From contig NZ_FNNU01000001.1 of assembly GCF_900106975.1 (NCBI RefSeq), positions 928,260 to 992,259 on the forward strand: a stretch of 64,000 nt of DNA, in the 5' to 3' direction. The position numbers and the translations under genes were made by a program. The notes beneath the pieces are model-generated. The model searched no databases. It was given only the letters and a program-made list of their open reading frames with translations, and had not been told where the DNA came from. This document shows positions 48,445 through 58,173 of the stretch, in pieces (positions within the stretch are counted from its first letter, which is position 1; the number at the start of each line of letters is the position of its first letter). This DNA is from Pseudomonas kuykendallii. Its GTDB lineage: Bacteria > Pseudomonadota > Gammaproteobacteria > Pseudomonadales > Pseudomonadaceae.

Positions 48445-50766
48445 TCAGAGGATCCGCGCGCTCGGCGCCGCCGGCTTCAGGCGGATGGCGATGAACTTCG
48501 AGGTCGGCGTGTGGCTGCCCTCGCCGTAGCTGTCCAGCGGCACCAGCGGGTTGGTTTCCGGGTAGTAGGCCGCGGCCTGGCCGTCCGGCATGTCGAAGGC
48601 GAGCAGGGTGAAGCCTTTCACCGTGCGCTCGACGCCGTCGTCCCACAGCGAGGTGACGTCGACCTTCTGCCCCGCCCGATAGCCCAGGCGCTCGATCTGC
48701 GCGGCGCTGACGAAGATCACCTCGCGCTGCCCGCGCACGCCGCGGTAACGGTCGTCCAGGCCGTAGATGGTGGTGTTGTACTGGTCGTGGGAGCGCAGCG
48801 TCTGCAGGATCAGGTCGTGGGCCACGCCGCTCTTGCGCATGCGCTCGGAGACCAGGTCCGCCGGCAGCACGTTGGCCTTGAAGTTGGCCCTGCCGCTAGC
48901 CGTCGCCCATTTGCGCGCGCCGGCCGAGTTGCCGAGGTAGAAGCCGCCGGGATGGGCGACGCGGCGGTTGAAGTCCTGGAAGCCGGGCAGCGTATCGGCG
49001 ATCAGCTCGCGGATGCGGGCGTAGTCGGCGATCAGCGCGTCCCAGTCCACCGGATGATTGCCCAGAGTGGCCTTGGCGATGCCGGCGACGATGGCCGGTT
49101 CCGAGCGCATCTCGGCGGACAGCGGTTCGAGCTGGCCGAACGAGGCGTGGATCATGCTGAACGAGTCCTCCACCGTCACCGCTTGCGGGCCGCCGGCCTG
49201 GCGGTCGATGTCGGTGCGGCCCAGGCACGGCAGGATCAGTGCGTCGCGGCCGTGGGTCAGGTGGCTGCGGTTGAGCTTGGTGCTGATCTGCACGGTCAGC
49301 GCGCAGCGCTGCAGCGCCTGGTGGGTACGCGGGCTGTCCGGGGTGGCCTGGGCGAAGTTGCCGCCCAGCCCGATGAACACCCGGGCGCGGCCTTCCAGCA
49401 TCGCCTCGATGGCTTCCACGGTGTTGTGGCCGTTGTGCCGCGGCACGCTGAAGGCGAAGCGCTTTTCCAGCGAATCGAGCAGTGCCGCCGGCGGGCGGTC
49501 GTTGATGCCCATGGTGCGGTCGCCCTGCACGTTGCTGTGCCCGCGTACCGGGCAGAGGCCGGCGCCGGGCTTGCCGAGGTTGCCGCGCAGCAGCTGCAGG
49601 TTGACGATTTCCTGGATGGTCGGCACCGAATGACGGTGCTGGGTGATGCCCATCGCCCAGCAGACGATCACCCGCTCGGCGCGCCGGTACATGCGCGCGG
49701 ACTGCTCGATCTCCGCCAGGGCGAGACCGGACTGCTGCTCGATCTGCGCCCAGGAGGTGGCATCCAGCTCGGCCAGGTAGGCGTCGATGCCATCGGTGTG
49801 CTCGGCGATGAAGGCGTGGTCGAACACCGCCGGCTCACCCTTGGCCTGGGCCTCGCGCTCCCACTGCAGGAGGAACTTGGCCATGCCGCGGACTGCCGCC
49901 ATGTCGCCGCCCAGCGCCGGGCGGAAGAACGCCGTGTTCAGCGGTTCCGACCCGTTGGCAAGCATTTCCGCCACGTTCTGCGGGTTCTGGAAGCGTTCCA
50001 GGCCGCGCTCCTTGAGCGGGTTGAAGCAGACCACCTGGGCGCCGCGCCGCACCGCTTCACGCAACGGTTCGAGCATGCGCGGGTGGTTGGTGCCGGGGTT
50101 CTGGCCGAGCACGAAGATGGCGTCGGCATGCTCGAAGTCGGCGAAGGTCACGCTGCCCTTGCCGATCCCGACGCTCTGCCCGAGGGCCACGCCGCTGGCC
50201 TCGTGGCACATGTTCGAGCAGTCCGGGAAGTTGTTGGTGCCGTAGGCGCGGACGAACAGCTGATAGAGGTAGGCGGCCTCGTTGCTGGCCCGCCCGGAGG
50301 TGTAGAACTCGGCCTGGTCGGGGCTTTCCAGCGCGCGCAGGTGCTCGGCGACCAGGGCGAAGGCGGCGTCCCAGTCGATTGGCAGGTAATGGTCGCTGGC
50401 CGCGTCGTAGCGCATCGGCTGGGTCAGCCGGCCCTGGTACTCGAGCCAGTAGTCGCTCTGCTCGCGCAACTGGCTGACGCTGTAGCGGGCGAAGAAGGCG
50501 GCATCGACGCCGCGCTTGGTGGCTTCCCAGTTGACCGCCTTGGCGCCGTTCTCGCAGAACTTGACCATGCCGTTCTCCGGCGAGTCGCCCCAGGCGCAGC
50601 CCGGGCAGTCGAAACCGCCGTTCTGGTTGGTCTTGAGCAGCGCGCGAAGGTTCTTGAACGGCTGCTTGCTGTCCAGCCAGAAGCGCGTGACGCTGGCCAG
50701 CGCACCCCAGCCGGCGGCCGGGCCTTTGTAGGGGCGGTACTGCGGGTCGATCTTTTGCAGGCTCAT
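48445..50766 (-). CDS. FdhF/YdeP-family molybdopterin oxidoreductase
   Basis: A 773-residue molybdenum-cofactor oxidoreductase of the formate-dehydrogenase-like YdeP family. Cofactor motifs include FYTSGRASNEAAYLYQLF, NFPDCSNMCHEASG, VLGQNPGTNHPRMLEPL and GGNFAQATPD. Cysteines in GGFDCPGCAWGD and VKFCENG suggest an N-terminal iron-sulfur site. E. coli YdeP is linked to acid resistance; true formate oxidation is not established. The start at 50766 overlaps the fdhD stop as ATGA. Confidence 0.92.
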   Translation of the reverse strand: MSLQKIDPQYRPYKGPAAGWGALASVTRFWLDSKQPFKNLRALLKTNQNGGFDCPGCAWGDSPENGMVKFCENGAKAVNWEATKRGVDAAFFARYSVSQLREQSDYWLEYQGRLTQPMRYDAASDHYLPIDWDAAFALVAEHLRALESPDQAEFYTSGRASNEAAYLYQLFVRAYGTNNFPDCSNMCHEASGVALGQSVGIGKGSVTFADFEHADAIFVLGQNPGTNHPRMLEPLREAVRRGAQVVCFNPLKERGLERFQNPQNVAEMLANGSEPLNTAFFRPALGGDMAAVRGMAKFLLQWEREAQAKGEPAVFDHAFIAEHTDGIDAYLAELDATSWAQIEQQSGLALAEIEQSARMYRRAERVIVCWAMGITQHRHSVPTIQEIVNLQLLRGNLGKPGAGLCPVRGHSNVQGDRTMGINDRPPAALLDSLEKRFAFSVPRHNGHNTVEAIEAMLEGRARVFIGLGGNFAQATPDSPRTHQALQRCALTVQISTKLNRSHLTHGRDALILPCLGRTDIDRQAGGPQAVTVEDSFSMIHASFGQLEPLSAEMRSEPAIVAGIAKATLGNHPVDWDALIADYARIRELIADTLPGFQDFNRRVAHPGGFYLGNSAGARKWATASGRANFKANVLPADLVSERMRKSGVAHDLILQTLRSHDQYNTTIYGLDDRYRGVRGQREVIFVSAAQIERLGYRAGQKVDVTSLWDDGVERTVKGFTLLAFDMPDGQAAAYYPETNPLVPLDSYGEGSHTPTSKFIAIRLKPAAPSARIL

Positions 50767-51608
50767 GTCGGCGATTCGTCTTCGCTGGGCGCCGGGCTGT
50801 AGACCCGTGGCGCGCTGTGTTGGGGCAGATGGATGAGGTTCAGGTTGTGCCGCCGTGCCCACTGCACGGCGAGGCCGGTGGGCGAGGAGAAACTGACCAG
50901 GCTGTGCAGGCCGGCGCGAAGCGCCTTGTGGATCAGCTCCAGGCTGCAGCGGCTGGTGACCACGGCCAGCCCGCCCGGCGTGGCGATGGCCTGGCGTTGC
51001 AGGGCGCCGATCAGCTTGTCCAGGGCGTTGTGCCGACCGATGTCCTCGCGGCCCAGCAGCAGTTCGCCACGGGCGTCCATGAACAGCGCCGCATGCACCG
51101 CGCCGCAGTGCTGGCCCAGCGGCTGGAACTCGCCGAGGCGCTGGCGCAGGCCGTCCAGCCACTGCGGCGGCGGCAGCGGGGTCGGCGCCAGCACCGGGAG
51201 GTCCGGCAGCGCCTGTTCCAGCGCCTCGACGCCGCACAACCCGCAGCCGCTGGTGCCGGCGACGTTGCGGCGCTGTTGCTTGAGCTGCCAGAAGGCGCGG
51301 CTGGCGATCTGTACCTGCGCATGGCGGGCATCGCCGTCGCCGGAAATGACGATGTCGTAGAGCTCGTCGGCCGAGGCGACGATGCCGCTGGCGAGGCTGA
51401 AACCGACCACGAAGTCCTCCAGGTCGGCGGGGGAGACCAGCATCACCGCCTGGTTCAGGTCGTTGTAGGAAATCGCCAGGGCAATTTCCTCGGCCAGCTC
51501 GGCAGGGCTGGCGTCCCGCTCGTCCAGGCCATGGAAGCGGTATCCCTGGCTGGCGGCGGCAACGGGAGCGGGCAGGCGGCGCACGGTTGAACGGCTCGGG
51601 GCGTTCAT
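50763..51608 (-). CDS. fdhD: FdhD, sulfur-transfer protein for formate dehydrogenase
   Basis: A 281-residue chaperone that passes sulfur from IscS to the molybdenum cofactor of formate dehydrogenases. The conserved Cys pair is in GTSGCGLCGVEAL, and GREDIGRHNALDKLIG is the family's second block. Start: the ATG at 51608 is preferred; a TTG two codons upstream is possible. Overlap with the FdhF-like gene supports the two acting together. Confidence 0.94.
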   Translation of the reverse strand: MNAPSRSTVRRLPAPVAAASQGYRFHGLDERDASPAELAEEIALAISYNDLNQAVMLVSPADLEDFVVGFSLASGIVASADELYDIVISGDGDARHAQVQIASRAFWQLKQQRRNVAGTSGCGLCGVEALEQALPDLPVLAPTPLPPPQWLDGLRQRLGEFQPLGQHCGAVHAALFMDARGELLLGREDIGRHNALDKLIGALQRQAIATPGGLAVVTSRCSLELIHKALRAGLHSLVSFSSPTGLAVQWARRHNLNLIHLPQHSAPRVYSPAPSEDESPT

Positions 51609-51869
51609 AGGCAAGGCTCGGTGTCGTTATGCGAACGAGACTAGGGCAGATTGTCGCACCCCGTCTAATCGTTAGGACCGATGCGGCGATAGAGACGTTC
51701 GATGGGCTGCGCCAGCCTGGCTGACAGGCGATGCGGGGGAACACCGGGCAGGGTCCGACGCTCAAAGCCGTGAGCGCCGGGCAAACGGCGCTCGGGAAGG
51801 AACAAAGGAATACATGTCTGCCCGGAGGGCGCGGTACCCCGTATCGATCGACAAATGGAGACTTTCAGG

Positions 51870-52358
51870 ATGATCAGGAAAGCGACCCCGGCCGATCTGC
51901 CGGCCCTGCTCGACATCTGGCTCGAAGCCACGCAACAGGCGCACGACTTCATCGAACCGTCCTTCTGGGAAGGCAAATTCGAGGACATGCGCGACCACTA
52001 TCTCCCCAGCGCGGACGTCTGGCTCTACGAGCGTGACGGCCGGCCGCTCGGGTTCTTCGCCTTGCAGGAACACATCCTCGCCGCGCTGTTCGTCAGCCCT
52101 TCCGAACATGGCCAGGGCATCGGCTCGGCGCTGCTGGAGAAGGCGCGCAGCATGACCGACGGGCTGGAGTTGTCGGTCTACGAGCGCAACAGCGAGGCAG
52201 TGGCGTTCTACCAGAAGCACGGCTTCTGCCAGATCGACCTGCGCACCGACCAGCGTGCGGGGCACGTGGAACTGGTGATGCTCGATTGCACGCAGATGGA
52301 CGGCGCCGAGCGGCGCGCGGCCGATCGCGAGGCGGTGGAGTTGATGCAGCCGGGTTGA
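51870..52358 (+). CDS. GNAT-family N-acetyltransferase
   Basis: A 162-residue acetyltransferase. The acetyl-CoA loop is VSPSEHGQGIGSALLEKA, followed by LSVYERNSEAVAFYQKHGF, which is the standard GNAT C-terminal motif. Substrate is unknown. The ATG at 51870 starts the domain (MIRKATPADL); an in-frame ATG at 51855 would add five residues. Confidence 0.9.
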   Translation: MIRKATPADLPALLDIWLEATQQAHDFIEPSFWEGKFEDMRDHYLPSADVWLYERDGRPLGFFALQEHILAALFVSPSEHGQGIGSALLEKARSMTDGLELSVYERNSEAVAFYQKHGFCQIDLRTDQRAGHVELVMLDCTQMDGAERRAADREAVELMQPG

Positions 52359-52390
52359 GGAGGTTTGGATTTTTTGCAGCTGTGCAGCAC

Positions 52391-52468
52391 CGTAGGATGG
52401 GTCGAGCGAAGCGACACCCATCGCCTCGCGGCATGACTTGGGTATCGCTGCGCTCAACCCAACCTACG
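52391..52468. repeat. 78-bp imperfect palindromic intergenic repeat
   Basis: CGTAGGATGGGT (52391-52402) is mirrored by ACCCAACCTACG (52457-52468). The inner part has further self-complementary pieces (GTCGAGCGAAGCGAC, ATCGCTGCGCTCAACCC). Its right end supplies the TAG stop of the minus-strand acyltransferase, as the element at 972-1024 does for its neighbour. Elements with this end sequence recur in pseudomonad intergenic regions (from memory). Confidence 0.65.
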
Positions 52469-53375
52469 GGCTGACGGACCCGGAGGCTTCGGCCTCCGCC
52501 TTCAACCGCTCGATCCGTTCGTCCTTCTCTGCCCACAATCCGCTCACCCATTCCTGCACCTGCCGGCGGAAGTCGGGGTCGTTCTCGTAGTCGCCGCGCC
52601 ACAGCGCCGGGTCGAGCGGCAACGTGCGGATGTCCATGATCACCCGCGGCACCCGCCCGCACAGCAGGTCCCAGAAGCCTGGCGTGGGTGTCTGCGGGTA
52701 GACCACGGTGACGTCGAGGATGGCATCCAGCTGCTCGCCCAGGGCGGCGAGGACGAAGGCCACGCCGCCGGCCTTGGGCTTGAGCAGGTGGCGGTAGGGC
52801 GAGCCTTGCGCCGCGCGCTTGGCCGGCGTGAAGCGCGTGCCTTCGAGGTAGTTGACCACGGTCACCGGCAGGCGCTTGAAGCGCTCGCAGGCGGCGCGGG
52901 TGATGGCCAGGTCCTGGCCGCGCAGGTGCGGGTTCTTCTCCAGGAAGGCCTTCGAGTAGCGCTTCATGAACGGGTAGTCCAGCGCCCAGAACGCCAGGCC
53001 GAGGAAGGGCACCCAGATCAGCTCCTTCTTCAGGAAGAACTTGAAGTAGGGCGTCTTGCGGTTGAAGGCCTGCACCAGCGCCGGGATGTCGACCCAGGAC
53101 TGGTGATTGCTGATGACCAGGTAGGAAGTGTCCATGCGCAGTTCGCTGCCGCCGCGGATGTCCCAGTGCGTCGGCGTGCACAGGGCGAAGATCGCCTTGT
53201 CGATCTCGGCCCAGGTCTCGGCGACCCACATCACGCCGCGCGAGCAGCGATCGCGCAGCGCCTGGTTCGGCGCGATCCGTTTGAACAGGGCGATCAGCAG
53301 CAGCGGGCCGATCAGGACGAGGGTGTTGAACAGCAGCAGAAGGGTGGTGACGACGCCGGTTAGCGGGGCTCTCAT
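52464..53375 (-). CDS. 1-acyl-sn-glycerol-3-phosphate acyltransferase-like protein (YihG type)
   Basis: A 303-residue membrane acyltransferase. The catalytic HX4D box is in SNHQSWVDIPAL, and VNYLEGTRFTPAKR is the second substrate motif. One or two N-terminal hydrophobic helices (GVVTTLLLLFNTLVLIGPLLLIALF). The longer YihG-like C-terminal half separates it from PlsC. It would acylate lysophosphatidic acid. AAGGAGAAGAGGCCG precedes the ATG at 53375. Confidence 0.92.
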   Translation of the reverse strand: MRAPLTGVVTTLLLLFNTLVLIGPLLLIALFKRIAPNQALRDRCSRGVMWVAETWAEIDKAIFALCTPTHWDIRGGSELRMDTSYLVISNHQSWVDIPALVQAFNRKTPYFKFFLKKELIWVPFLGLAFWALDYPFMKRYSKAFLEKNPHLRGQDLAITRAACERFKRLPVTVVNYLEGTRFTPAKRAAQGSPYRHLLKPKAGGVAFVLAALGEQLDAILDVTVVYPQTPTPGFWDLLCGRVPRVIMDIRTLPLDPALWRGDYENDPDFRRQVQEWVSGLWAEKDERIERLKAEAEASGSVSP

Positions 53376-53526
53376 CGGCCTCTTCTCCTTGGCTATGTGC
53401 GGTCGGGGAATCATACCCAGCGCTGGCGCTCGTCCCAAGCCAATGGCGTTACAGGGCTTTTATGCAGCGATGCCTTTGGGCCATCATGGCGGCGCGACCA
53501 TACGGTCATTCTCATCGGGTGCCAGC

Positions 53527-54759
53527 GTGCTTAAACGTATCGCTTTGACCGAACTGCGTATCGGCATGTTCATTCACGAATTTTCCGGCTCATGGATGGA
53601 GCACCCCTTCTGGAAGAGCCGGTTTCTCCTCGAGAACCCGAAGGATCTGCAACGCATCCGCGACAGCGGCATCGGCGAGCTGTGGATCGACACGGCCAAG
53701 GGACTGGACGTGCCGGGCGGGCAGACCGTTGACGAGGTCAAGGCGCAAACCGATGCGCGCTTGCTGGCCGCGGTGACGACGCCGACGGTGCTTCCGCCGC
53801 GCGCCAGCCTCGAGGAGGAAGTCGCCCGCGCGCAGAAGCTCTGCTCGCACTCGCGGCGGGCGGTGATGGAGATGTTCCAGGACGCGCGGATGGGCCAGGC
53901 GGTGAACGTCGAACAGGTCGGCCAGCTGGTCCGGGACATCACCGCCTCGGTGATGCGCCATCCGCACGCGCTCATCAGCCTGGCGCGCCTGAAGAGCGCC
54001 GACGAATACACCTACATGCACTCGGTGGCGGTGTGTGCGCTGATGATCGCGCTGGCGCGCCAGCTCGAGCTGAGCGATGCGCAGATCCAGGAGGCCGGTG
54101 TCGCCGGCCTGCTGCACGACATCGGCAAGATGGCGATCCCCAGCGAAGTGCTGAACAAGCCCGGCAAGCTCACCGACGAGGAATTCCGCCGCGTTTGCGA
54201 CCATCCGCAGGCCGGCACCGACATCCTGCTGGAGTGCAAGCAGGTCAGCGCGCTGGTGATCGACGTCTGCCTGCACCACCACGAGAAGATCGACGGAACC
54301 GGCTATCCGCACCGTTTGGCCGGCGATCAGATCAGCCTGTTCGCGCGGATGGGCGCGGTCTGCGACGTGTATGACGCGATCACCTCCAACCGCCCGTACA
54401 AGCGCGGCTGGGACCCGGCCGAGTCGATCCGCAAGATGGCCGAGTGGTGTCACCGGCATTTCGACGAAGCGGTGTTCCAGGCGTTCGTCAAATCGGTCGG
54501 CATCTATCCGGTCGGCTCGCTGGTGCGCCTGGACAGCGGCCGCCTGGGCGTGGTCATCGAGCAGAACGAGAAATCCCTGCTGTCACCACGGGTGCGGGTG
54601 TTCTTCAACGCCAGGACCAATACGCACCTGGCGCGCGAGGTCGTCGACCTGGCCAAGCTGGTCGGCCGCGACAAGATCGTCGGCCGCGAATCCCCGGCGC
54701 AGTGGGGTTTCCGCGACATCGATGAGCTCTGGTCGGGAGTCGCCTCTCCCGCTCTCTGA
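53527..54759 (+). CDS. DUF3391 / HD-GYP cyclic-di-GMP phosphodiesterase
   Basis: A 410-residue protein. The N-terminal ~130 residues are DUF3391 (LKRIALTELRIGMFIHEFSGSWMEHPFW), the C-terminal part an HD-GYP phosphodiesterase with intact metal motif GLLHDIGKMAIP and HHHEKIDGTGYPHRL, so it should hydrolyse c-di-GMP. It resembles P. aeruginosa PA4108. The start is a GTG at 53527 (VLKRIALTEL); the frame is open much further upstream without conserved sequence. Divergent from the acyltransferase. Confidence 0.93.
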   Translation: MLKRIALTELRIGMFIHEFSGSWMEHPFWKSRFLLENPKDLQRIRDSGIGELWIDTAKGLDVPGGQTVDEVKAQTDARLLAAVTTPTVLPPRASLEEEVARAQKLCSHSRRAVMEMFQDARMGQAVNVEQVGQLVRDITASVMRHPHALISLARLKSADEYTYMHSVAVCALMIALARQLELSDAQIQEAGVAGLLHDIGKMAIPSEVLNKPGKLTDEEFRRVCDHPQAGTDILLECKQVSALVIDVCLHHHEKIDGTGYPHRLAGDQISLFARMGAVCDVYDAITSNRPYKRGWDPAESIRKMAEWCHRHFDEAVFQAFVKSVGIYPVGSLVRLDSGRLGVVIEQNEKSLLSPRVRVFFNARTNTHLAREVVDLAKLVGRDKIVGRESPAQWGFRDIDELWSGVASPAL

Positions 54760-54871
54760 GGCGGTCACCCTTCCGCGTAGCGCCGCGAGCGGCGTACCCT
54801 GTGCGCCCGCTGCGCTGAACCCCGTCCGCCAGCCGCCGTCTTAGACTATCCGCGCCCTTTGGAGAACCTGC

Positions 54872-55396
54872 GTGAAAGCCATTCTCGCCCTGTTGGCCCT
54901 GAGCGCCGTGCTGCCCGCCGTCGCCGATGAGCAAGAGCAACCGACCCTCTATGGGCGCAACGAGTACGTACGCTTGCCGGAACTGGGCAAGACCCTGCGC
55001 GCCAAGCTCGATACCGGTGCGCTAAACGCCTCGCTGTCGGCCAAGGACATCGAGCGCTTCGAGCGCGATGGCGAGGACTGGGTTCGGTTCCGCCTTGCCG
55101 GCAAGGGCGCCGACGACACCCTCTACGAACACAGGCTGGCGCGCATTGGCAAGATCAAGAACCGTGCGGGCGAGCAATCCGCCGACGAGGAGGAAGACGC
55201 CGGGGTCGAGGTCAGCAAGCGTCCGGTGATCGATCTCGAGCTGTGCCTGGGCACCGTCAAGGAGACCGTGGAAGTCAACCTGGCGGACCGCAGCAACTTC
55301 ATCTATCCGCTGCTGCTGGGCGCCAAGACCCTGCGCGAACTGGGCGCGGCGGTGGACCCGGCGCGGCGCTTCACCACCCGCAAGCCGGAATGCTGA
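54872..55396 (+). CDS. Exported retropepsin-like 'ATP-dependent zinc protease' family protein
   Basis: A 174-residue relative of RimB with a signal peptide (MKAILALLALSAVLPAVA), so it acts in the periplasm rather than on ribosomes. The Asp motif is AKLDTGALNASLSA and the closing block is FIYPLLLGAKTLRELGAAVDPA. Starts with GTG at 54872, supported by GGAG seven bases upstream. Substrate unknown. Confidence 0.87.
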   Translation: MKAILALLALSAVLPAVADEQEQPTLYGRNEYVRLPELGKTLRAKLDTGALNASLSAKDIERFERDGEDWVRFRLAGKGADDTLYEHRLARIGKIKNRAGEQSADEEEDAGVEVSKRPVIDLELCLGTVKETVEVNLADRSNFIYPLLLGAKTLRELGAAVDPARRFTTRKPEC

Positions 55397-55494
55397 GCCT
55401 CACGACCAGCTGCGCAGCCAGGCGGCCTGCAACTTGCTAGCATTACGACATCATGGCGCCAGAAGACTGGCGTGATCGTTGTCGAGGTGTGCTG

Positions 55495-57525
55495 ATGGGC
55501 GCTCTACTGGTACCGGGGATGCGCGTTCTGGAACGTTTCAGTTTCGCGCGCAAGTTTCAGCTGTTGTTCCTGCTTTTCGTGTTGCCCCTGTGCTTCGCCG
55601 CCTGGGTGATCGTCAGCGATTTCACCGCCAAGCTGGACGTGGTGGCGAAGGAACGCGGCGGCATGCGTGCGATGCAGGCGCTGGACGCGGTGCAGCAGGC
55701 GATGGTCGAGCAGCGCAACCTGTTCGCCCGCTGGAAAGGCACCGAGGAGCCGGCCAAAGCGGGGTTCGAGCAGCAGGCCGGCGAACTCGACCGCGCCCTG
55801 CAGGAGGCCGCCCGCCGCATCGCCCAGGAAGGTTTCACCGCGCAGACCGACCAGCATCTGCAGGCGCTCCAGGCCCTGCGTAGCGAGCTGGCGGTCGACC
55901 GGCTGGGCAAGATGGCCCTGCCCGACGGGCTCGAGCGCTATCAGAAATTCCTCCTGCAACTGCAACGCCTGCGTGACCAGGTCGCCACCGACAGCGGCCT
56001 GATCCTCGACCCGTGGCTCGACACCTACCTGATGATGGACCAGCTCACCGCCAGCCTGCCGCGGGCGCTGGAGCGCCTCGGCAGTTTCTTCGCCCAGGGC
56101 CACGGCGCGGTCGTCTCGCAGCATTTCACCCTGCAGAGCCGGGTGGTGATTCGCGACCTGCGCCGCGCGCTGGACGATTCCCGCGCCAGCCTGCAGAAGG
56201 CCGCCGCCACCCTCGCCCAGGATGCGCCCTGGGTGATGCCCGGCCTGCGCCAGCCCTACGACACTGCGCTGCAGGGCCTCGACGCCTATACCCAGCGCAT
56301 CGATCGCGAGGTCTTCGAGAGCAATCCGATCGCCATCGCCCCGGCGCCGTTCGCCGCCGCCAGCGACACCCTGCGTGACCAGTTGCTCGGTCTGCAGCAG
56401 GCGCTCTACGGCGTATTCGAGGCGCGCATGGCCAGCTACCGGGAGGACGCGTTGCACAGCCTGCTGCAGGTGATCGGCGCCTTCGCCGTGCTGGCGTTGT
56501 TCGCGCTCTACGTGCTGCTGTGCCTGAACGCCTCGATCCGTCGCAGCACGGCGAGCATCACCGAGGCGGCCCAGGGGCTGCGCGACGGCGACCTGCGCGT
56601 GCGCGTCGCGGTGCATGGCGAGGACGACCTGGCGCAGATCGCGCTGGCCCTCAACGCCGCCGTCCTGCAGTTGCGCGACAGCCTGAAGGGCGTCGACGAC
56701 GAGAGCCACCAGCTCGGCGACACGGTGCACCAGCTGTATGCCCAGGCGCAGGATTCCCTGGGCGAAGTCGAGCAGCAGCAGGTCCAGCTGAGCCAGATCG
56801 CCACCGCCGCGACGCAACTTGCCGCCACCGCGCAGAGCGTCGCGCAGAGTTGCGAGGAAGCGGCGGTGGACGCCGTGCAGACCCGCGAGGTCGCCATGCA
56901 GAGCCGCCAGCGCAGCACGCGGACCGGCACCAGCATGCATCAGCTCGGCGAGCGCCTGGGCGAGGCCTCGGTCACCCTTGGGCAACTGCGCGAGCAGGCG
57001 CAGCAAATCAACCGCATCGTCGACGTGATCAAGGGCATCGCCGAGCAGACCAACCTGCTGGCGCTCAACGCGGCCATCGAGGCGGCCCGCGCCGGCGAGC
57101 AGGGCCGCGGCTTCGCGGTGGTCGCCGACGAAGTGCGCAGCCTGTCGCAGCGTACCCAGGAGTCGACCAAGGAAATCGGCCAGACCGTCGGCGACCTGCA
57201 GAGCGTGGTCGGCCAGGCGGTGGCGCTGATGGAGGAAGCCAACCGCCAGGCCGAGGGCGACGTCGGCAGCGTGCTGGCGATGGGCGGCGATCTGGAGCAC
57301 ATCGCCGAGTCCGTGCAGCGCGTCAGCGACCGCCTCGCGCAGATCGCCACCGCCGCCGAGCAGCAGGCCGCCACGGCGGACGAGGTGAGCGGCAACATCC
57401 AGCAGATCGACCAGGCGGCAAGCCAGTTGCTGAGCGGCGCGCAGTCGGTCAGCGGCGCGGCGGAGCAGATGCAGCGTGGCAGCGAGGGGCTGCGGCGCAA
57501 CACCGGGCGTTTCCAGCTGAGCTGA
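55495..57525 (+). CDS. Methyl-accepting chemotaxis protein
   Basis: About 676 residues. TM1 is about 22-42 (LLFLLFVLPLCFAAWVIV), a long helical periplasmic sensor domain follows (~45-320), TM2 is about 322-345 (LLQVIGAFAVLALFALYVLLCL), then HAMP and the signalling coiled coil. The hairpin tip [41 protein letters not shown] is canonical. Ligand unknown. Start is uncertain among ATGs at 55453, 55495 and 55519; GAGGTG supports 55495. Confidence 0.93.
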   Translation: MGALLVPGMRVLERFSFARKFQLLFLLFVLPLCFAAWVIVSDFTAKLDVVAKERGGMRAMQALDAVQQAMVEQRNLFARWKGTEEPAKAGFEQQAGELDRALQEAARRIAQEGFTAQTDQHLQALQALRSELAVDRLGKMALPDGLERYQKFLLQLQRLRDQVATDSGLILDPWLDTYLMMDQLTASLPRALERLGSFFAQGHGAVVSQHFTLQSRVVIRDLRRALDDSRASLQKAAATLAQDAPWVMPGLRQPYDTALQGLDAYTQRIDREVFESNPIAIAPAPFAAASDTLRDQLLGLQQALYGVFEARMASYREDALHSLLQVIGAFAVLALFALYVLLCLNASIRRSTASITEAAQGLRDGDLRVRVAVHGEDDLAQIALALNAAVLQLRDSLKGVDDESHQLGDTVHQLYAQAQDSLGEVEQQQVQLSQIATAATQLAATAQSVAQSCEEAAVDAVQTREVAMQSRQRSTRTGTSMHQLGERLGEASVTLGQLREQAQQINRIVDVIKGIAEQTNLLALNAAIEAARAGEQGRGFAVVADEVRSLSQRTQESTKEIGQTVGDLQSVVGQAVALMEEANRQAEGDVGSVLAMGGDLEHIAESVQRVSDRLAQIATAAEQQAATADEVSGNIQQIDQAASQLLSGAQSVSGAAEQMQRGSEGLRRNTGRFQLS

Positions 57526-57613
57526 GCCGACGGGAGCCGACGAAGCGAAGCGGCACCATTTCGTTTCGCCGGCGTCATAACCCTTGAGAGCCAGTCAGGA
57601 CAGGACATTCCTC

Positions 57614-57709
57614 ATGCTGCTAGACATCTTGCTGTGGGCCGGTCTGGTCGCCTTTTTCCTCGGCGGTCTGTACGTGAACCCGAAATGGAAAGAACGTAAC
57701 GACGCCTGA
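57614..57709 (+). CDS. 31-residue single-span membrane peptide
   Basis: A short frame with ATG and an AGGACA ribosome site encodes a hydrophobic helix (residues 2-20, LLDILLWAGLVAFFLGGLY) and a charged tail (VNPKWKERNDA). The helix/basic-tail layout and clean start argue for a real small membrane protein. No family is recognised. It lies alone, 88 bases after the chemoreceptor. Confidence 0.6.
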   Translation: MLLDILLWAGLVAFFLGGLYVNPKWKERNDA

Positions 57710-57918
57710 TGCGCGCATCCGATCGTCTGCCTTCTTCAGCCTGACGGCGAGCGCCGCGCGCCGCTCTTCCCGCATGCCGCCACCGCCGGCGGCCTTTCGC
57801 CATTTCTTTCCGATCCCTTGAAGGACCTCCTCCAGGTTTGCCGGTGGACACTGCCGTGCCGATGCGGTTAGCGTCTTCAGCGCCGGAATAGACGCCTGGC
57901 GTCCACAATGGGACATGC

Positions 57919-58173
57919 ATGAGCAAGCGAAAGAAACATGAAGAGCAGGGCGACGCCATCCTCGAGGCGATGCGTGCGGGGCGCCCGCAGGATGACCGCG
58001 AGGCACGCCGGAAACAGCTTTCCCGACAGCGCTTTCTCCTGCGTTTCGGCCTGGTCGGTTTCGCCATCGCCGGTGTCGCCGGCTACCTGATTTCCGGCGA
58101 TCCGCTGCCGATCGCCTGGCTCGGCATGGTGCTGGGCGTGGCGGCGGGCTGGGGCTGGTTGAGGGTGCGCTGA
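57919..58173 (+). CDS. Small membrane protein (84 aa)
   Basis: Basic, soluble first 40 residues (MSKRKKHEEQGDAILEAMRAGR ... RRKQLSRQRFLL) then two hydrophobic helices (LRFGLVGFAIAGVAGYLI and IAWLGMVLGVAAGWGWL). Unknown family. Its TGA overlaps the next ATG (TGATG), so the two are coupled. Confidence 0.7.
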   Translation: MSKRKKHEEQGDAILEAMRAGRPQDDREARRKQLSRQRFLLRFGLVGFAIAGVAGYLISGDPLPIAWLGMVLGVAAGWGWLRVR

